The notes beneath the pieces are model-generated. The model did not search any database, was not told the origin of the DNA, and saw only the letters and a program-made list of their open reading frames with translations. 64,000 bases of DNA from JAGREO01 sp020446285 (GTDB lineage: Bacteria > Pseudomonadota > Alphaproteobacteria > Geminicoccales > Geminicoccaceae), in the NCBI GenBank assembly GCA_041398005.1, contig JAWKVP010000001.1, positions 186,001 to 250,000 of the forward strand, read 5' to 3'. Below are positions 8,706-16,447 of the stretch, piece by piece (within the stretch, counting starts at the first letter, position 1; each line of letters begins with the position of its first letter). The translations under genes and the position numbers were made by a program.

Positions 8706-10013
8706 TCAGCTGCTGGCACCTCCGCAATCGATCACCGAGAATTCGACGCGGCGGTCGAGAGCATCCATCACGTCATCCGTTCCGGAGCCGATGATGTTCT
8801 GCGAACTGCCGGCGCCGTTGGTGATGGAGCGCTTCTCGATGGCCGGTTCGACATCGATGAGACGCTGCTTGATGACATCGGCGCGCAGCAGCGACAGGCG
8901 TTCGTTGAGCGCCGCCGGACCGGATGCGCTCGTATGGCCCGTGATTTCCAGACAGGAATCGCTCTGTACCGCGCGCTTTGCGATCTGCTCGTTCCAGATC
9001 GGATAGGGTTCGGTGATACGCGGATCGGGGATGAACGCCGTCGAACCGGGCTTGAACAGGTATTTCACCGAAAGCTGCCCGTTGCGCAGGCCGTAATCGA
9101 CGATCGAGCCGAAGGCCTGCCCGGCCTCATCGCGATTCCCGAGCTTCCAGTTGGACATGTAGATGCCGTTATGGACGCGAAGCTGGTCGCCGGCGGCCGT
9201 GCTGCGGGCATTGCGATAGAGGTCGAGTGCTTCCTGGTAGCGACCGGCCTCGTAGGCGTCGATGCCATCGGAGATCAGCGAAGCGGTGAGCACGCCTTCA
9301 AGATAGGTCGGATCGATGGGATCGCCGGGCTTGGTCTTCTGGCAGGTGTTGATATAGGCCTGCACCCAGCCATCCGCACGCCAGGTGGGGCTTTCGGAGA
9401 AGTAGGGTGTCGGCGTGGCATCGACATCCTCGATCCGGGCGAAGGCGACCCCCTTGCCCACCGTCACGCCCTTGGCGAGATCGGCGAGGACGAGACAGAT
9501 GCGGAAGGCATTGCGCGTGCCGGCGGTCTTGCGCATCTCGTTCACCGGCGTGAACGTGCCCACCAGCACGAGCGGATTCTCCGAGACATTCTCGGAGGAG
9601 AATTCACGCACCTCGAACTGCGGATATTTTTCACGCGCCAGCGTCATCAGTTCGGCCTGCATGGAGCGGGTCGTGTCGTACTGGACGCCGGTCACACCGT
9701 CGACGAGCGGGTCGATGACCAGCGGATTGGCCTGATCGGCGGAAACGTTCGCATCCGCGAAGAGCTTGTTCGCGGCCGAGCGGAACGCCTCGTCGAACGG
9801 CAGGGGCGGCGGCGGCGTCTCGGCGGGGACGGCCTGCGCCTGTGCCTGCGGCGCGGCGACATCGGCGGGTGTCACCGGCTCATCGGTGAGGCCCATCATG
9901 TCATTCCAGAGGCCGCATGAGGACAGGGTGAGAACCATGGCCAGCGTGGTGGTGGCCCTGAGCAGGCCGCGCGCGCTAGCGGCAGCCCGATTGCAGGATC
10001 GTACGGTCTTCAT
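8706..10013 (-). CDS. OmpA-family lipoprotein with tetratricopeptide-like repeat
   Basis: A 435-residue exported protein. A 32-residue signal ends in the lipobox LTLSSC (Cys33), so it should be lipidated. A proline/alanine-rich linker follows. The middle part (about 75-250) is of unknown family. A TPR-like stretch DAYEAGRYQEALDLYRNARS lies near 260-300. The C-terminal third is an OmpA-like peptidoglycan-binding domain (ITGHTSASGPAALNERLSLL, then DRRVEF). Its ATG overlaps the 3' end of the caspase-like gene by 38 bases, so the two are translationally coupled and probably act together in the envelope. The exact role is unknown. Confidence 0.85.
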   Translation of the reverse strand: MKTVRSCNRAAASARGLLRATTTLAMVLTLSSCGLWNDMMGLTDEPVTPADVAAPQAQAQAVPAETPPPPLPFDEAFRSAANKLFADANVSADQANPLVIDPLVDGVTGVQYDTTRSMQAELMTLAREKYPQFEVREFSSENVSENPLVLVGTFTPVNEMRKTAGTRNAFRICLVLADLAKGVTVGKGVAFARIEDVDATPTPYFSESPTWRADGWVQAYINTCQKTKPGDPIDPTYLEGVLTASLISDGIDAYEAGRYQEALDLYRNARSTAAGDQLRVHNGIYMSNWKLGNRDEAGQAFGSIVDYGLRNGQLSVKYLFKPGSTAFIPDPRITEPYPIWNEQIAKRAVQSDSCLEITGHTSASGPAALNERLSLLRADVIKQRLIDVEPAIEKRSITNGAGSSQNIIGSGTDDVMDALDRRVEFSVIDCGGASS

Positions 10014-12396
10014 TGCTGAGATATTCCCCCAACGTTGCTTTCATGATGATTTCCGCGCATCGAGGATCTTCTTTCGGACGCGACGGTTTGTTGACAGCGG
10101 CCTGCGCTTGTGCGGGCCTGCTGACTTTGGGCGGAGCCGGAGCGGCAACGGCCGGTGCGGGACGGTCCGTCGAGCGCAGCACGGCAAAGCCGACACTGAA
10201 CGCGACATCCCCCTGGCCGAGAACCTCTTCGAGCGACGCCAGATAGGTCGCCGTAGGTTGATCTCCCCTGTTGTTCAATCCGATCGGTCTGTTCGTGACG
10301 AGCGCCATCAGCAGATGCGGGCCGGTCGTGGAAGGAAGCCGCCAGGCATCATCCGCTATCCTGCGCGTCGTCGCACGGGGCGCATCGACCGCGAGCGGCC
10401 GTGCCATTCCGTCCTCGTCAAAGAGAACGAGCGTTACATGGCCATTCAGCGGGCCGCCGAGTTCGAGCGCGAGCTCCTCGCCGGTGAACCAGTCACGCTT
10501 GACCGGCTCGACATCGACAAGCGCCAGCGCGTCGTTTTCATCGACAAGCGTCCGCGCGTCGTTTCCAATGTCCGTACGACCCAGCATCCGCCCGACGCTC
10601 TCGATCGGCGGGCAGAGAGACGCGGCGAGCGGCTCGATCCGCGCCTCGCCGACCGCAGGAAGCGCCTGCCCGGCCATCCGCGTCGTCGCCTCCATCACGA
10701 TTCCGGGCTCGCGGCTGTAACCCGTCACATCGAGCAAAGCGCCACGCATGGCGACATCGACGACCGTACACGGGATCTCCTGCAGCCAGGCACGGGCGAG
10801 CATGGGCGGTGAAGCCGGCCGCGCCGCCGGAACGATCAGCATCCCGGGAAGAGCCTTCTGGGCGAGCCCGGGCGCGGGCCCGTTCGAGGGAAGCACGGTG
10901 CCCGGCGTCAGCGCCGCTGTCTTGACCTCGGCGGAGAGCGCCTTGGCCGCATTGCCCGTCACACTTGCGGTGTGGTTGGTGGCAAGGCCGAACGAATCCA
11001 CGGCAGGACGGGCGGTGGCGGGATCGGCAGGAGCCGGACGCCCCGCCTCGGGCGCTCCGCTGATGGCAATGCCGGAAACGGCCGACACCTCTGCCGGGCC
11101 CGTCATCACGGCCGGACCTCCGCCGGCATTTGCGGCAGCGCCCTCGACCAGTGCCGCGACCTGCACTGCCGGAGGGGCCGGAAGCCTCGCCTCGCCGGCA
11201 AGGACAGTGGGGCGCTCCTCGAGCGGCGGGAGCTCGATCCCGGCCTCTTCCGTTTCTCCGGCATCCGTTGGACGCAGCGCCTGCACGGGCACGGCTTCGG
11301 GCAGTCCCGGAGCCGCGGGCGGCTGCCGGTCCGCCGGTTCCTCGACAAGAGCCGCCACCTCCCCGCCGGCCACCCGTCCCTCGTCGGCAGCCTGCATCGT
11401 CTCGATCTTGATCCGGGCAAGGCCGGCGAACACGCCCTCGGGGAACTGCCTGAGATATTCGGCGAACGGAGCCACCGTCGTGCTGGATTCGATGGCGTTC
11501 CAGAATGCCAGTTCCAGTGCCACCCGCGTGCCGTCGCTGCCGGAAGCGGGACGCTCGACCGGCGGAATGAAATAGAACGGATCACCGCCGAGCGAGCCAT
11601 AGACGTGCGGCTCCTGACGATAGCCCGTCGCCTGCAGCACCGAATCCCGCACCTTGCGGAACAGGAACTGGATCTCGAGGCCCGGACTTTCCATGTGCTC
11701 GAGCAGGGCGTTGGTGAACGGGCTGTTGGCACCGAAACCATCCTCGGCAACCTGCCCGTCCTTGGCGGCATAGGCGACCAGCATGTCGCCCGGCGGCTCG
11801 ATACGGGCAAGCCCCCGGCCGACGCTGCGTGTGCTGCCGGCAGAACGCACCATGCGCGTGGCGAAGGGATTGTTGCGACAGGCGTCGAGCAGCACCACCC
11901 GCAGGCGCTTGGCCGACTCCACCGAGCGCAACACGAGATCGAGCGGCACCGCCTCGAAGGCAACATCGACATCGCTCGCCAGTTCCGCATCGGTCGGTAT
12001 GAGAAAGTTCTGGCCGCCCATCTCGATGCCATGACCGGCATAGAAGACGAGCGCCATGTCGGCCGTCTGGACCTCACGGGTGAAACGCTGGAGCGTACGC
12101 TGGAAGCGCATGCGATCGAGGTCCGTTTCCATGATGACCAGATCGAAGCCGATCCGCTCCAGCGTGTCCTTCATGGCGACGGCATCGTTCACGGGGTTCG
12201 GCAGGGCCGAGGCATGCGCGTAGGCACCATTGCCGATGACCAGCGCCACGCGCCGCTCCCCCGCAAGTGCCGTGCTCGCGCCGGACGCCAGCATTACGTT
12301 CGCGACGAGCATGGCGTTCGCGACGAGCAGGGTCGAGGCAAGGAACAGCAGCTTCGGCAGCAGGACGCTGCGGGCTCTGGCCAGGTACCCCTTCAT
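9976..12396 (-). CDS. Exported caspase-like (peptidase C14) protein with DUF4384-like C-terminal part
   Basis: An 806-residue protein with a signal peptide (two repeated VANAML/VANVML segments, cleavage near residue 45) followed at once by a caspase-fold domain (about 47-260). The catalytic dyad is visible: His122 in YAGHG and Cys173 in LLDACRNNPF. A long Ala/Pro-rich linker runs to about residue 560. The C-terminal part has a weak DUF4384-like segment and ends in a two-cysteine block (PRCAEIIMKATLGEYLSNED...SGC) that I associate with bacterial caspase and kinase proteins. ATG at 12396 is chosen because GGGAG precedes it and the signal peptide then begins properly. A periplasmic protease or regulatory role is likely; the target is unknown. 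Confidence 0.85.
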   Translation of the reverse strand: MKGYLARARSVLLPKLLFLASTLLVANAMLVANVMLASGASTALAGERRVALVIGNGAYAHASALPNPVNDAVAMKDTLERIGFDLVIMETDLDRMRFQRTLQRFTREVQTADMALVFYAGHGIEMGGQNFLIPTDAELASDVDVAFEAVPLDLVLRSVESAKRLRVVLLDACRNNPFATRMVRSAGSTRSVGRGLARIEPPGDMLVAYAAKDGQVAEDGFGANSPFTNALLEHMESPGLEIQFLFRKVRDSVLQATGYRQEPHVYGSLGGDPFYFIPPVERPASGSDGTRVALELAFWNAIESSTTVAPFAEYLRQFPEGVFAGLARIKIETMQAADEGRVAGGEVAALVEEPADRQPPAAPGLPEAVPVQALRPTDAGETEEAGIELPPLEERPTVLAGEARLPAPPAVQVAALVEGAAANAGGGPAVMTGPAEVSAVSGIAISGAPEAGRPAPADPATARPAVDSFGLATNHTASVTGNAAKALSAEVKTAALTPGTVLPSNGPAPGLAQKALPGMLIVPAARPASPPMLARAWLQEIPCTVVDVAMRGALLDVTGYSREPGIVMEATTRMAGQALPAVGEARIEPLAASLCPPIESVGRMLGRTDIGNDARTLVDENDALALVDVEPVKRDWFTGEELALELGGPLNGHVTLVLFDEDGMARPLAVDAPRATTRRIADDAWRLPSTTGPHLLMALVTNRPIGLNNRGDQPTATYLASLEEVLGQGDVAFSVGFAVLRSTDRPAPAVAAPAPPKVSRPAQAQAAVNKPSRPKEDPRCAEIIMKATLGEYLSNEDRTILQSGCR

Positions 12397-12737
12397 TGGA
12401 CTCCCGTTTCGCGACGCACCCTGATTGATGCCATATTCACCTAACCTGCACAAGTTGTGCAGGGTCTTCGCGCCCCTTTCATGCCTGAACATACCAATGG
12501 ACGCGGTGATATCGCTCACACCCACATTCGGGGTTGTTGTCATCATTGGTTAAATCAACCGGACACGACTGCAAGCAAAGATCCGCCGGAATACAGGGCG
12601 AAATACACGGGAAGCACCAATGAATATGGACCGGACGTTCGACAGGACATATGATTGCATTCGGATCCTGCTGACCTGCATTTTTTCAAGGAGGCGACCG
12701 AGGCCGTGGTCATGTTTTGTTCAGGGTGGGTGAACCC
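12397..12737. other. Divergent control region between the caspase-like gene and the RidA run
   Basis: The region is richer in A+T than its flanks. It contains the GTGA-N6-TCAC site at 12506-12519, a GGTTAAATCAACC near-palindrome at 12548-12560, and a strong AAGGAGG at 12688-12694 that serves a very short upstream frame rather than the ridA-like gene itself. A 65-codon plus-strand frame crosses it but looks like chance. Confidence 0.6.
12506..12519. promoter_or_regulatory. CRP-like site GTGA-N6-TCAC
   Basis: GTGA-TATCGC-TCAC, flanked by G on the left and A on the right, matches nine of the ten bases of the CRP consensus TGTGA-N6-TCACA. It is 110 bases upstream of the caspase-like ATG (12396) and about 219 bases from the RidA-like start. 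An eight-base exact core is expected about once by chance in a window this size, so location is the main support. Confidence 0.4.
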
Positions 12738-12741
12738 GTGA
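12712..12741 (+). CDS. Nine-codon upstream frame coupled to the RidA-like gene
   Basis: ATG at 12712 opens a frame reading MFCSGWVNP and stopping at 12739-12741. GAGG at 12700-12703 lies 8 bases before it; an alternative in-frame GTG at 12706 lies 11 bases after AAGGAGG (12688-12694). The stop TGA overlaps the GTG start (12738) of the RidA-like gene in the form GTGA. Good ribosome sites here and only a weak one at 12738 suggest that translation reaches ridA by termination-reinitiation. It may be a leader peptide, or ridA may instead start upstream at TTG 12717. Confidence 0.4.
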   Translation: MFCSGWVNP

Positions 12742-13124
12742 TTCGTGCGTTCACACCCGCTGGCATCCATCCGGGTTTCGGTCGGTACCATCAGGCGGTG
12801 GAAGTCCCCGCCGACAGGCGGTTGCTCGTCCTGTCGGGGCTGCTCGGCATCGATGCGGCGGGACATGTGCCGGATGGATGCGCGGCGCAGTGCCGACTGA
12901 TCTTCGATGCCATCGACCGCTGCCTCGAACAGGCCGGGCTCGGCCGCGCCGACCTCGTCCAGTTGCGCAGCTTTCTCGTCGAGCCTGCGGACCGGGCGGC
13001 CTATATGCAAGAACGCGACGCCTTTGTCGTCGATCCCGCCCCGGCCTCGACGCTGCTCTTCGTCAAGGCGCTCGCGGCACCGGAATTCCGTGTCGAGATC
13101 GAAGCGATGGCGGCCGGACGATGA
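12738..13124 (+). CDS. RidA family (YjgF/YER057c) enamine/imine deaminase-like protein
   Basis: A 128-residue RidA-superfamily protein. Members hydrolyse reactive enamine/imine intermediates, or act in specific catabolic routes as trimers. Recognisable are the N-terminal IRAFTPAGIHPGFGRYHQAV, LLVLSGLLGID, and the C-terminal LLFVKALAAPEFRVEIEAMA. The last block replaces the arginine-containing motif of archetypal RidA (IEIEAIA with upstream R), so deaminase activity is uncertain. GTG at 12738 is chosen from family N-termini and the GTGA coupling to the upstream micro-frame; TTG at 12717 is an alternative. The stop overlaps the next ATG. Confidence 0.85.
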   Translation: MIRAFTPAGIHPGFGRYHQAVEVPADRRLLVLSGLLGIDAAGHVPDGCAAQCRLIFDAIDRCLEQAGLGRADLVQLRSFLVEPADRAAYMQERDAFVVDPAPASTLLFVKALAAPEFRVEIEAMAAGR

Positions 13125-13696
13125 GCGTTCTCTATATCTACGCCCATCCGCTCGAACAATCGCTGCACGGCGCGATCAAGAACCGCGCACGCGAGGTCCT
13201 TCGCGACGGGGTCGACTTTCTCGATCTGAATGCCGAGGGCTTCGATCCCGTCCTCTCCGCGCGCGACCGCGAGCTCTATCACGACGAGGAACGCAATATC
13301 GAAGCGGTGGCGCCCTATGTCGAAAGGCTGAGGCAGGCATCGACCTGGATCGTCCAGTTCCCGACATGGAATTTCGGGCCGCCGGCCATATTGAAGGGAT
13401 TTCTCGACCGTGTCTTCGTACCCGGCATCGCGTTCGACCTGAGCGAACCGTCGCGCACGCGGCCGCTCATGACCCACCTGCGACGGGTCGTCGGGATCGT
13501 GACCTACGGGCAGCCGCGCCATGTCGCCTGGTGGATGGGAGATCCGCCGCGAAAGCTCATCAAGCGTCATCTCGTCTGGCATTCCGGCGGCAGGGCACGG
13601 GCCGACTATCACGCATTGTATCACGTCAACGCACTCGACCGGCAGGGCGGGCAGGCATTCATCGATCGCGTCGCGAGGGCGCTCGAACAGCTGTAA
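13121..13696 (+). CDS. Flavodoxin-fold NAD(P)H-dependent quinone oxidoreductase
   Basis: A 191-residue protein of the NQO1/KefF/YwrO flavoprotein group, which reduces quinones or similar acceptors with NAD(P)H. The start VLYIYAHPLEQSLHGAI gives the HP motif that binds the FMN/FAD phosphate. IVQFPTWNFGPPAILKGFLD (about residues 76-95) is the flavin-binding loop and TYGQPRHV a third family block. It begins with ATGA overlap on the RidA-like gene, and the aldolase follows 18 bases later. Substrate unknown. It may detoxify an aldehyde or quinone generated by the neighbouring pathway. Confidence 0.88.
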   Translation: MSVLYIYAHPLEQSLHGAIKNRAREVLRDGVDFLDLNAEGFDPVLSARDRELYHDEERNIEAVAPYVERLRQASTWIVQFPTWNFGPPAILKGFLDRVFVPGIAFDLSEPSRTRPLMTHLRRVVGIVTYGQPRHVAWWMGDPPRKLIKRHLVWHSGGRARADYHALYHVNALDRQGGQAFIDRVARALEQL

Positions 13697-13714
13697 AAGG
13701 GGGAACCATCCATC

Positions 13715-14419
13715 ATGGGCGAAAGCATCGAACGGAAACTGCGCAAGGAAATCATCCAGACGGCCTTGCGGATGAACGAAACCGGCATCAATCACGGATC
13801 GTCGGGCAATGTCAGCGTGCGGCAGGATGACGGCATCCTCATCACCCCCTCGGGTCTCGCCTACGACACGCTCGTGCCCGAGGACATCGTCAAGGTCTTC
13901 TGGGACGGCAGCTATGAAGGCCGCCGCCTGCCCTCCTCCGAGTGGCGCTTCCACCTCGACATCATGCGCGAACGCGATGACGTGAATGCCGTCATCCACA
14001 CCCATGCAACCGCCTGCACCACGCTTGCCTGCCTGCGCATGGACATTCCGGCATTCCACTACATGATCGCGGTCGCCGGCGGAAACAGCATCCGCTGTTC
14101 CGACTATGCCCGCTTCGGCACGCAGGAACTGAGCGACCACATTCTCAAGGCGCTCGAAAACCGCGCCGCCTGCCTGATGGGCAATCACGGGATGCTCGCG
14201 ACCGGCAAGGATCTGGCGCGGGCATTCGGTCTCGCCATCGAGGTCGAGAACCTGGCGGAGGTCTACTGGCGCACGCTTCAGGTCCAGCGTCCGGTCATCC
14301 TCACCGACGGCCAGATCGACGAGGTTCTGGAACGCATCGGCGCCTATGGCAAGCAGCCAGAGGAAATCGCCGATGGCCAGATGCCCGCATTCGAAGCACC
14401 TCTCAAGCGCGCAAGCTGA
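13715..14419 (+). CDS. Class II aldolase/adducin family protein (L-fuculose-phosphate aldolase-like)
   Basis: A 234-residue zinc aldolase that should cleave a sugar phosphate to dihydroxyacetone phosphate or a related ketone plus an aldehyde. The phosphate-binding GNVSVR (31-36) and TPSGLAY are present. The metal ligands His95 and His97 (HTHAT) and His158 (GNHGM) are in place, and Glu76 in PSSEWRFH is the likely acid/base. The AAAGGGGGAA stretch just upstream supplies the ribosome site. It is the last gene of the RidA-reductase-aldolase run and ends at a convergent terminator. L-fuculose phosphate, ribulose phosphate or a methylthio-sugar are all possible substrates. Confidence 0.9.
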   Translation: MGESIERKLRKEIIQTALRMNETGINHGSSGNVSVRQDDGILITPSGLAYDTLVPEDIVKVFWDGSYEGRRLPSSEWRFHLDIMRERDDVNAVIHTHATACTTLACLRMDIPAFHYMIAVAGGNSIRCSDYARFGTQELSDHILKALENRAACLMGNHGMLATGKDLARAFGLAIEVENLAEVYWRTLQVQRPVILTDGQIDEVLERIGAYGKQPEEIADGQMPAFEAPLKRAS

Positions 14420-14423
14420 AACC

Positions 14424-14448
14424 GGCCGGTCCGTGAACAGGACCGGCC
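14424..14448. terminator. Convergent hairpin between the aldolase and Gfo/Idh/MocA genes
   Basis: GGCCGGTCC (14424-14432) and GGACCGGCC (14440-14448) form a perfect nine-base-pair G+C-rich stem with a seven-base loop, between two convergent stop codons. There is no T-run, so it may work as an imperfect intrinsic terminator or as a 3' end-stabilising structure on both strands. Confidence 0.65.
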
Positions 14449-14453
14449 CGTTG

Positions 14454-15524
14454 TCAGAATGGAAGCGTCAGCCCGGCTCGTTCGGCTGACGCTTCCGCGA
14501 GGTCGAGCAGCCGCTGGAGTCGTGCGCCGCGGTTGAAGTCCGGGTCGGGCGCGACCTCGCCGCGAATGGCGGCGATGTAGGTTTCATAGATCGTCGGCAC
14601 CGGGTCGGTTGGAACGCTGGTCCAGCGCGCTTCCTCCAGATCGGCGCCAAGACAGGCATTGAGCGTGCTGCCCGATTTCTCGAACAGGATCTCGAGACCG
14701 CCCTTCTCGCCATAGATCCGAAGGCGCAGATCGTTGATGTGACCGGAGGCGAAGCGCGATGCGGAGACGGTGCCGAGCGCGCCATTGTCGAGCGTGACCT
14801 GAAGCGTGGCGCTGTCATTGGCATCCAGCACATAGTCGCCGATGCGCCCGCCCGGCGCCTTGTCGTAGGTCGCGAGCCTGCACGAAACCTCGCGCACGAA
14901 CTGGCCGGCGACGAAGGTCGCGAAATCGAGGATGTGAATGCCGACATCGCCGAGCACCCCCTTTGATCCGTGCGCCGTCGAAAGACGCCACAGCCATTCG
15001 GGCCTCGTTCGCCAGTCACCCCATGCGGACTGGGTGAGCCAGCTCTGCAGATAGCTCGCCTCGAAATGGCGGATCGGACCGATGGCTCCCTCCGCCACCA
15101 TCGCCGCCGCCTTCTGCATGGCCTCGACCCGGCGGTAACTCAGATTGACCATGGCAACGACACCCGCCCGCGCGGCGGCATCCGCCATCCCGCGCGCATC
15201 CGCCTCGCAGGTCGCAAGCGGTTTCTCGCAGAGAATGTGCTTTCCCGCCGCAAGGACCGGCAATGTCGTTGCGTGATGGACAGCATCGGGCGTCACATTG
15301 GCGACAGCATCGAAGTCGCCCCATTCAAGAGCTTCCCCGAACGAGGAGAAACGGCGCCCGATGCCGAACTCCTCTCCGAAACCGGCAAGCCGTTCCGAAT
15401 TGCTGTCGACACCGGCGACCACACGCACGCCGTCAATACCGCGAAAATGCTCCACATGGTTCGCGGCCATGCGGCCCGTCCCGAGAATCAGCAGGCGAAC
15501 GGGCCCGGCATTCGAAACCGCCAT
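14454..15524 (-). CDS. Gfo/Idh/MocA family oxidoreductase
   Basis: A 356-residue NAD(P)-dependent sugar dehydrogenase of the glucose-fructose oxidoreductase/inositol dehydrogenase family. The nucleotide-binding LLILGTGRMAANH starts near residue 11. The catalytic-loop motif EKPLAT follows the Rossmann part, and the C-terminal half is the family's mixed sheet. ATG at 15524 is taken; the frame stays open upstream but only as an antisense read of the ThuA gene. It lies three bases after the ThuA stop, so both are one transcript. Pairing with ThuA is common in sugar-derivative catabolic loci. The substrate cannot be stated. Confidence 0.92.
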   Translation of the reverse strand: MAVSNAGPVRLLILGTGRMAANHVEHFRGIDGVRVVAGVDSNSERLAGFGEEFGIGRRFSSFGEALEWGDFDAVANVTPDAVHHATTLPVLAAGKHILCEKPLATCEADARGMADAAARAGVVAMVNLSYRRVEAMQKAAAMVAEGAIGPIRHFEASYLQSWLTQSAWGDWRTRPEWLWRLSTAHGSKGVLGDVGIHILDFATFVAGQFVREVSCRLATYDKAPGGRIGDYVLDANDSATLQVTLDNGALGTVSASRFASGHINDLRLRIYGEKGGLEILFEKSGSTLNACLGADLEEARWTSVPTDPVPTIYETYIAAIRGEVAPDPDFNRGARLQRLLDLAEASAERAGLTLPF

Positions 15525-15526
15525 GG

Positions 15527-16312
15527 TCAGACGAAACCCTTCTGGCCCGGAGCATGGAGCCTCGGGCCCCGGTGCTCGATCGTCTCCGGCGCCCTTTCGA
15601 CGGGCACATTGGGAGCGGATACGGGATCGGCCACCCGCGCCGCCGGGTTGTACGCCCACCGGGCGGCGTTGCGCAGCACCATGCGCACATTCGCGTCGTG
15701 ATAACTCGGATAGGTCTCGTGGCCCGGACGGAAGTAGAAGATGTTGCCGGCTCCGCGCCTGTAGGTGAGCCCCGAACGGAACACCTCGCCTCCCTGGAAC
15801 CAGCTCGTGAACACGGTCTCGAGCGGCTCCGGCACGCCGAAGGGCTCGCCATACATCTCTTCCTGTTCCAGTTCGAAATACCGGTCGATCCCGCGGGCGA
15901 TCGGATGGTTGAGGGATGTCACCCACAACCGTTCACGTTCGCCGGCCTCGCGCCACGACAGATTGCACGGTGCGCCCATGAGCCGCTTGAACGGCTTGGA
16001 GAAATGCGCCGAATGCAGGAACACGATTCCCATGCCGCTCCACACGGCCTCGCAGACCCGCCCGGCGATCGCGTCCTCCACCTCGGCATGGGCCGCATGC
16101 CCCCACCAGAACAGCACATCGGTCCGCGCGAGCCGTTCGACGGAAAGACCATGTTCCGGCTCCTGCAATGTCGCGCAGTCCGCCTCGATATCGCCCTCGG
16201 CATTCAGTGCCGCGGCGATTGTTCCATGGATTCCCTCGGGATAGATCCCGGCGACGATCCCGTTTTCCCGTTCGTGAATATTCTCGTTCCAGACCGTGAC
16301 GCGAATTGTCAT
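15527..16312 (-). CDS. ThuA family protein (trehalose-utilisation type)
   Basis: A 261-residue class I glutamine-amidotransferase-like fold protein of the ThuA family. In rhizobia ThuA-ThuB take part in 3-keto-disaccharide use, and some members are keto-glycoside isomerases or hydrolases. Family blocks are VTVWNENIHE at the start, DVLFWWGHAAHAEV, GMGIVFLHSAHFSKPFK, and GAGNIFYFRPGHETYPSYHD near the end. ATG at 16312 is preferred because GGAAGG lies about ten bases upstream; ATG at 16321 would touch the ribosome site. It precedes the Gfo/Idh/MocA gene, its usual partner. Confidence 0.9.
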   Translation of the reverse strand: MTIRVTVWNENIHERENGIVAGIYPEGIHGTIAAALNAEGDIEADCATLQEPEHGLSVERLARTDVLFWWGHAAHAEVEDAIAGRVCEAVWSGMGIVFLHSAHFSKPFKRLMGAPCNLSWREAGERERLWVTSLNHPIARGIDRYFELEQEEMYGEPFGVPEPLETVFTSWFQGGEVFRSGLTYRRGAGNIFYFRPGHETYPSYHDANVRMVLRNAARWAYNPAARVADPVSAPNVPVERAPETIEHRGPRLHAPGQKGFV

Positions 16313-16447
16313 TCCATTCATTTCCTTCCCGCAAACGCGTTCCCGCATGCTCGCCCTGCAATCGCGGCGCCCATCTGCCCGCATGCGCGAAAACGGTCAA
16401 GAGCCTTGCGGGAATGTCCGCATGACGCGGGGCGGGGCCGGGTGCCG

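Noticed and set aside
12457..12654. 65-codon plus-strand frame in the caspase/RidA gap
   Set aside because: No Shine-Dalgarno sequence, unusual composition for this genome and overlap with the caspase promoter region.
15525..15926. Apparent N-terminal extension of the Gfo/Idh/MocA protein
   Set aside because: It is an alternative frame through the ThuA gene; a normal Rossmann start begins at 15524.
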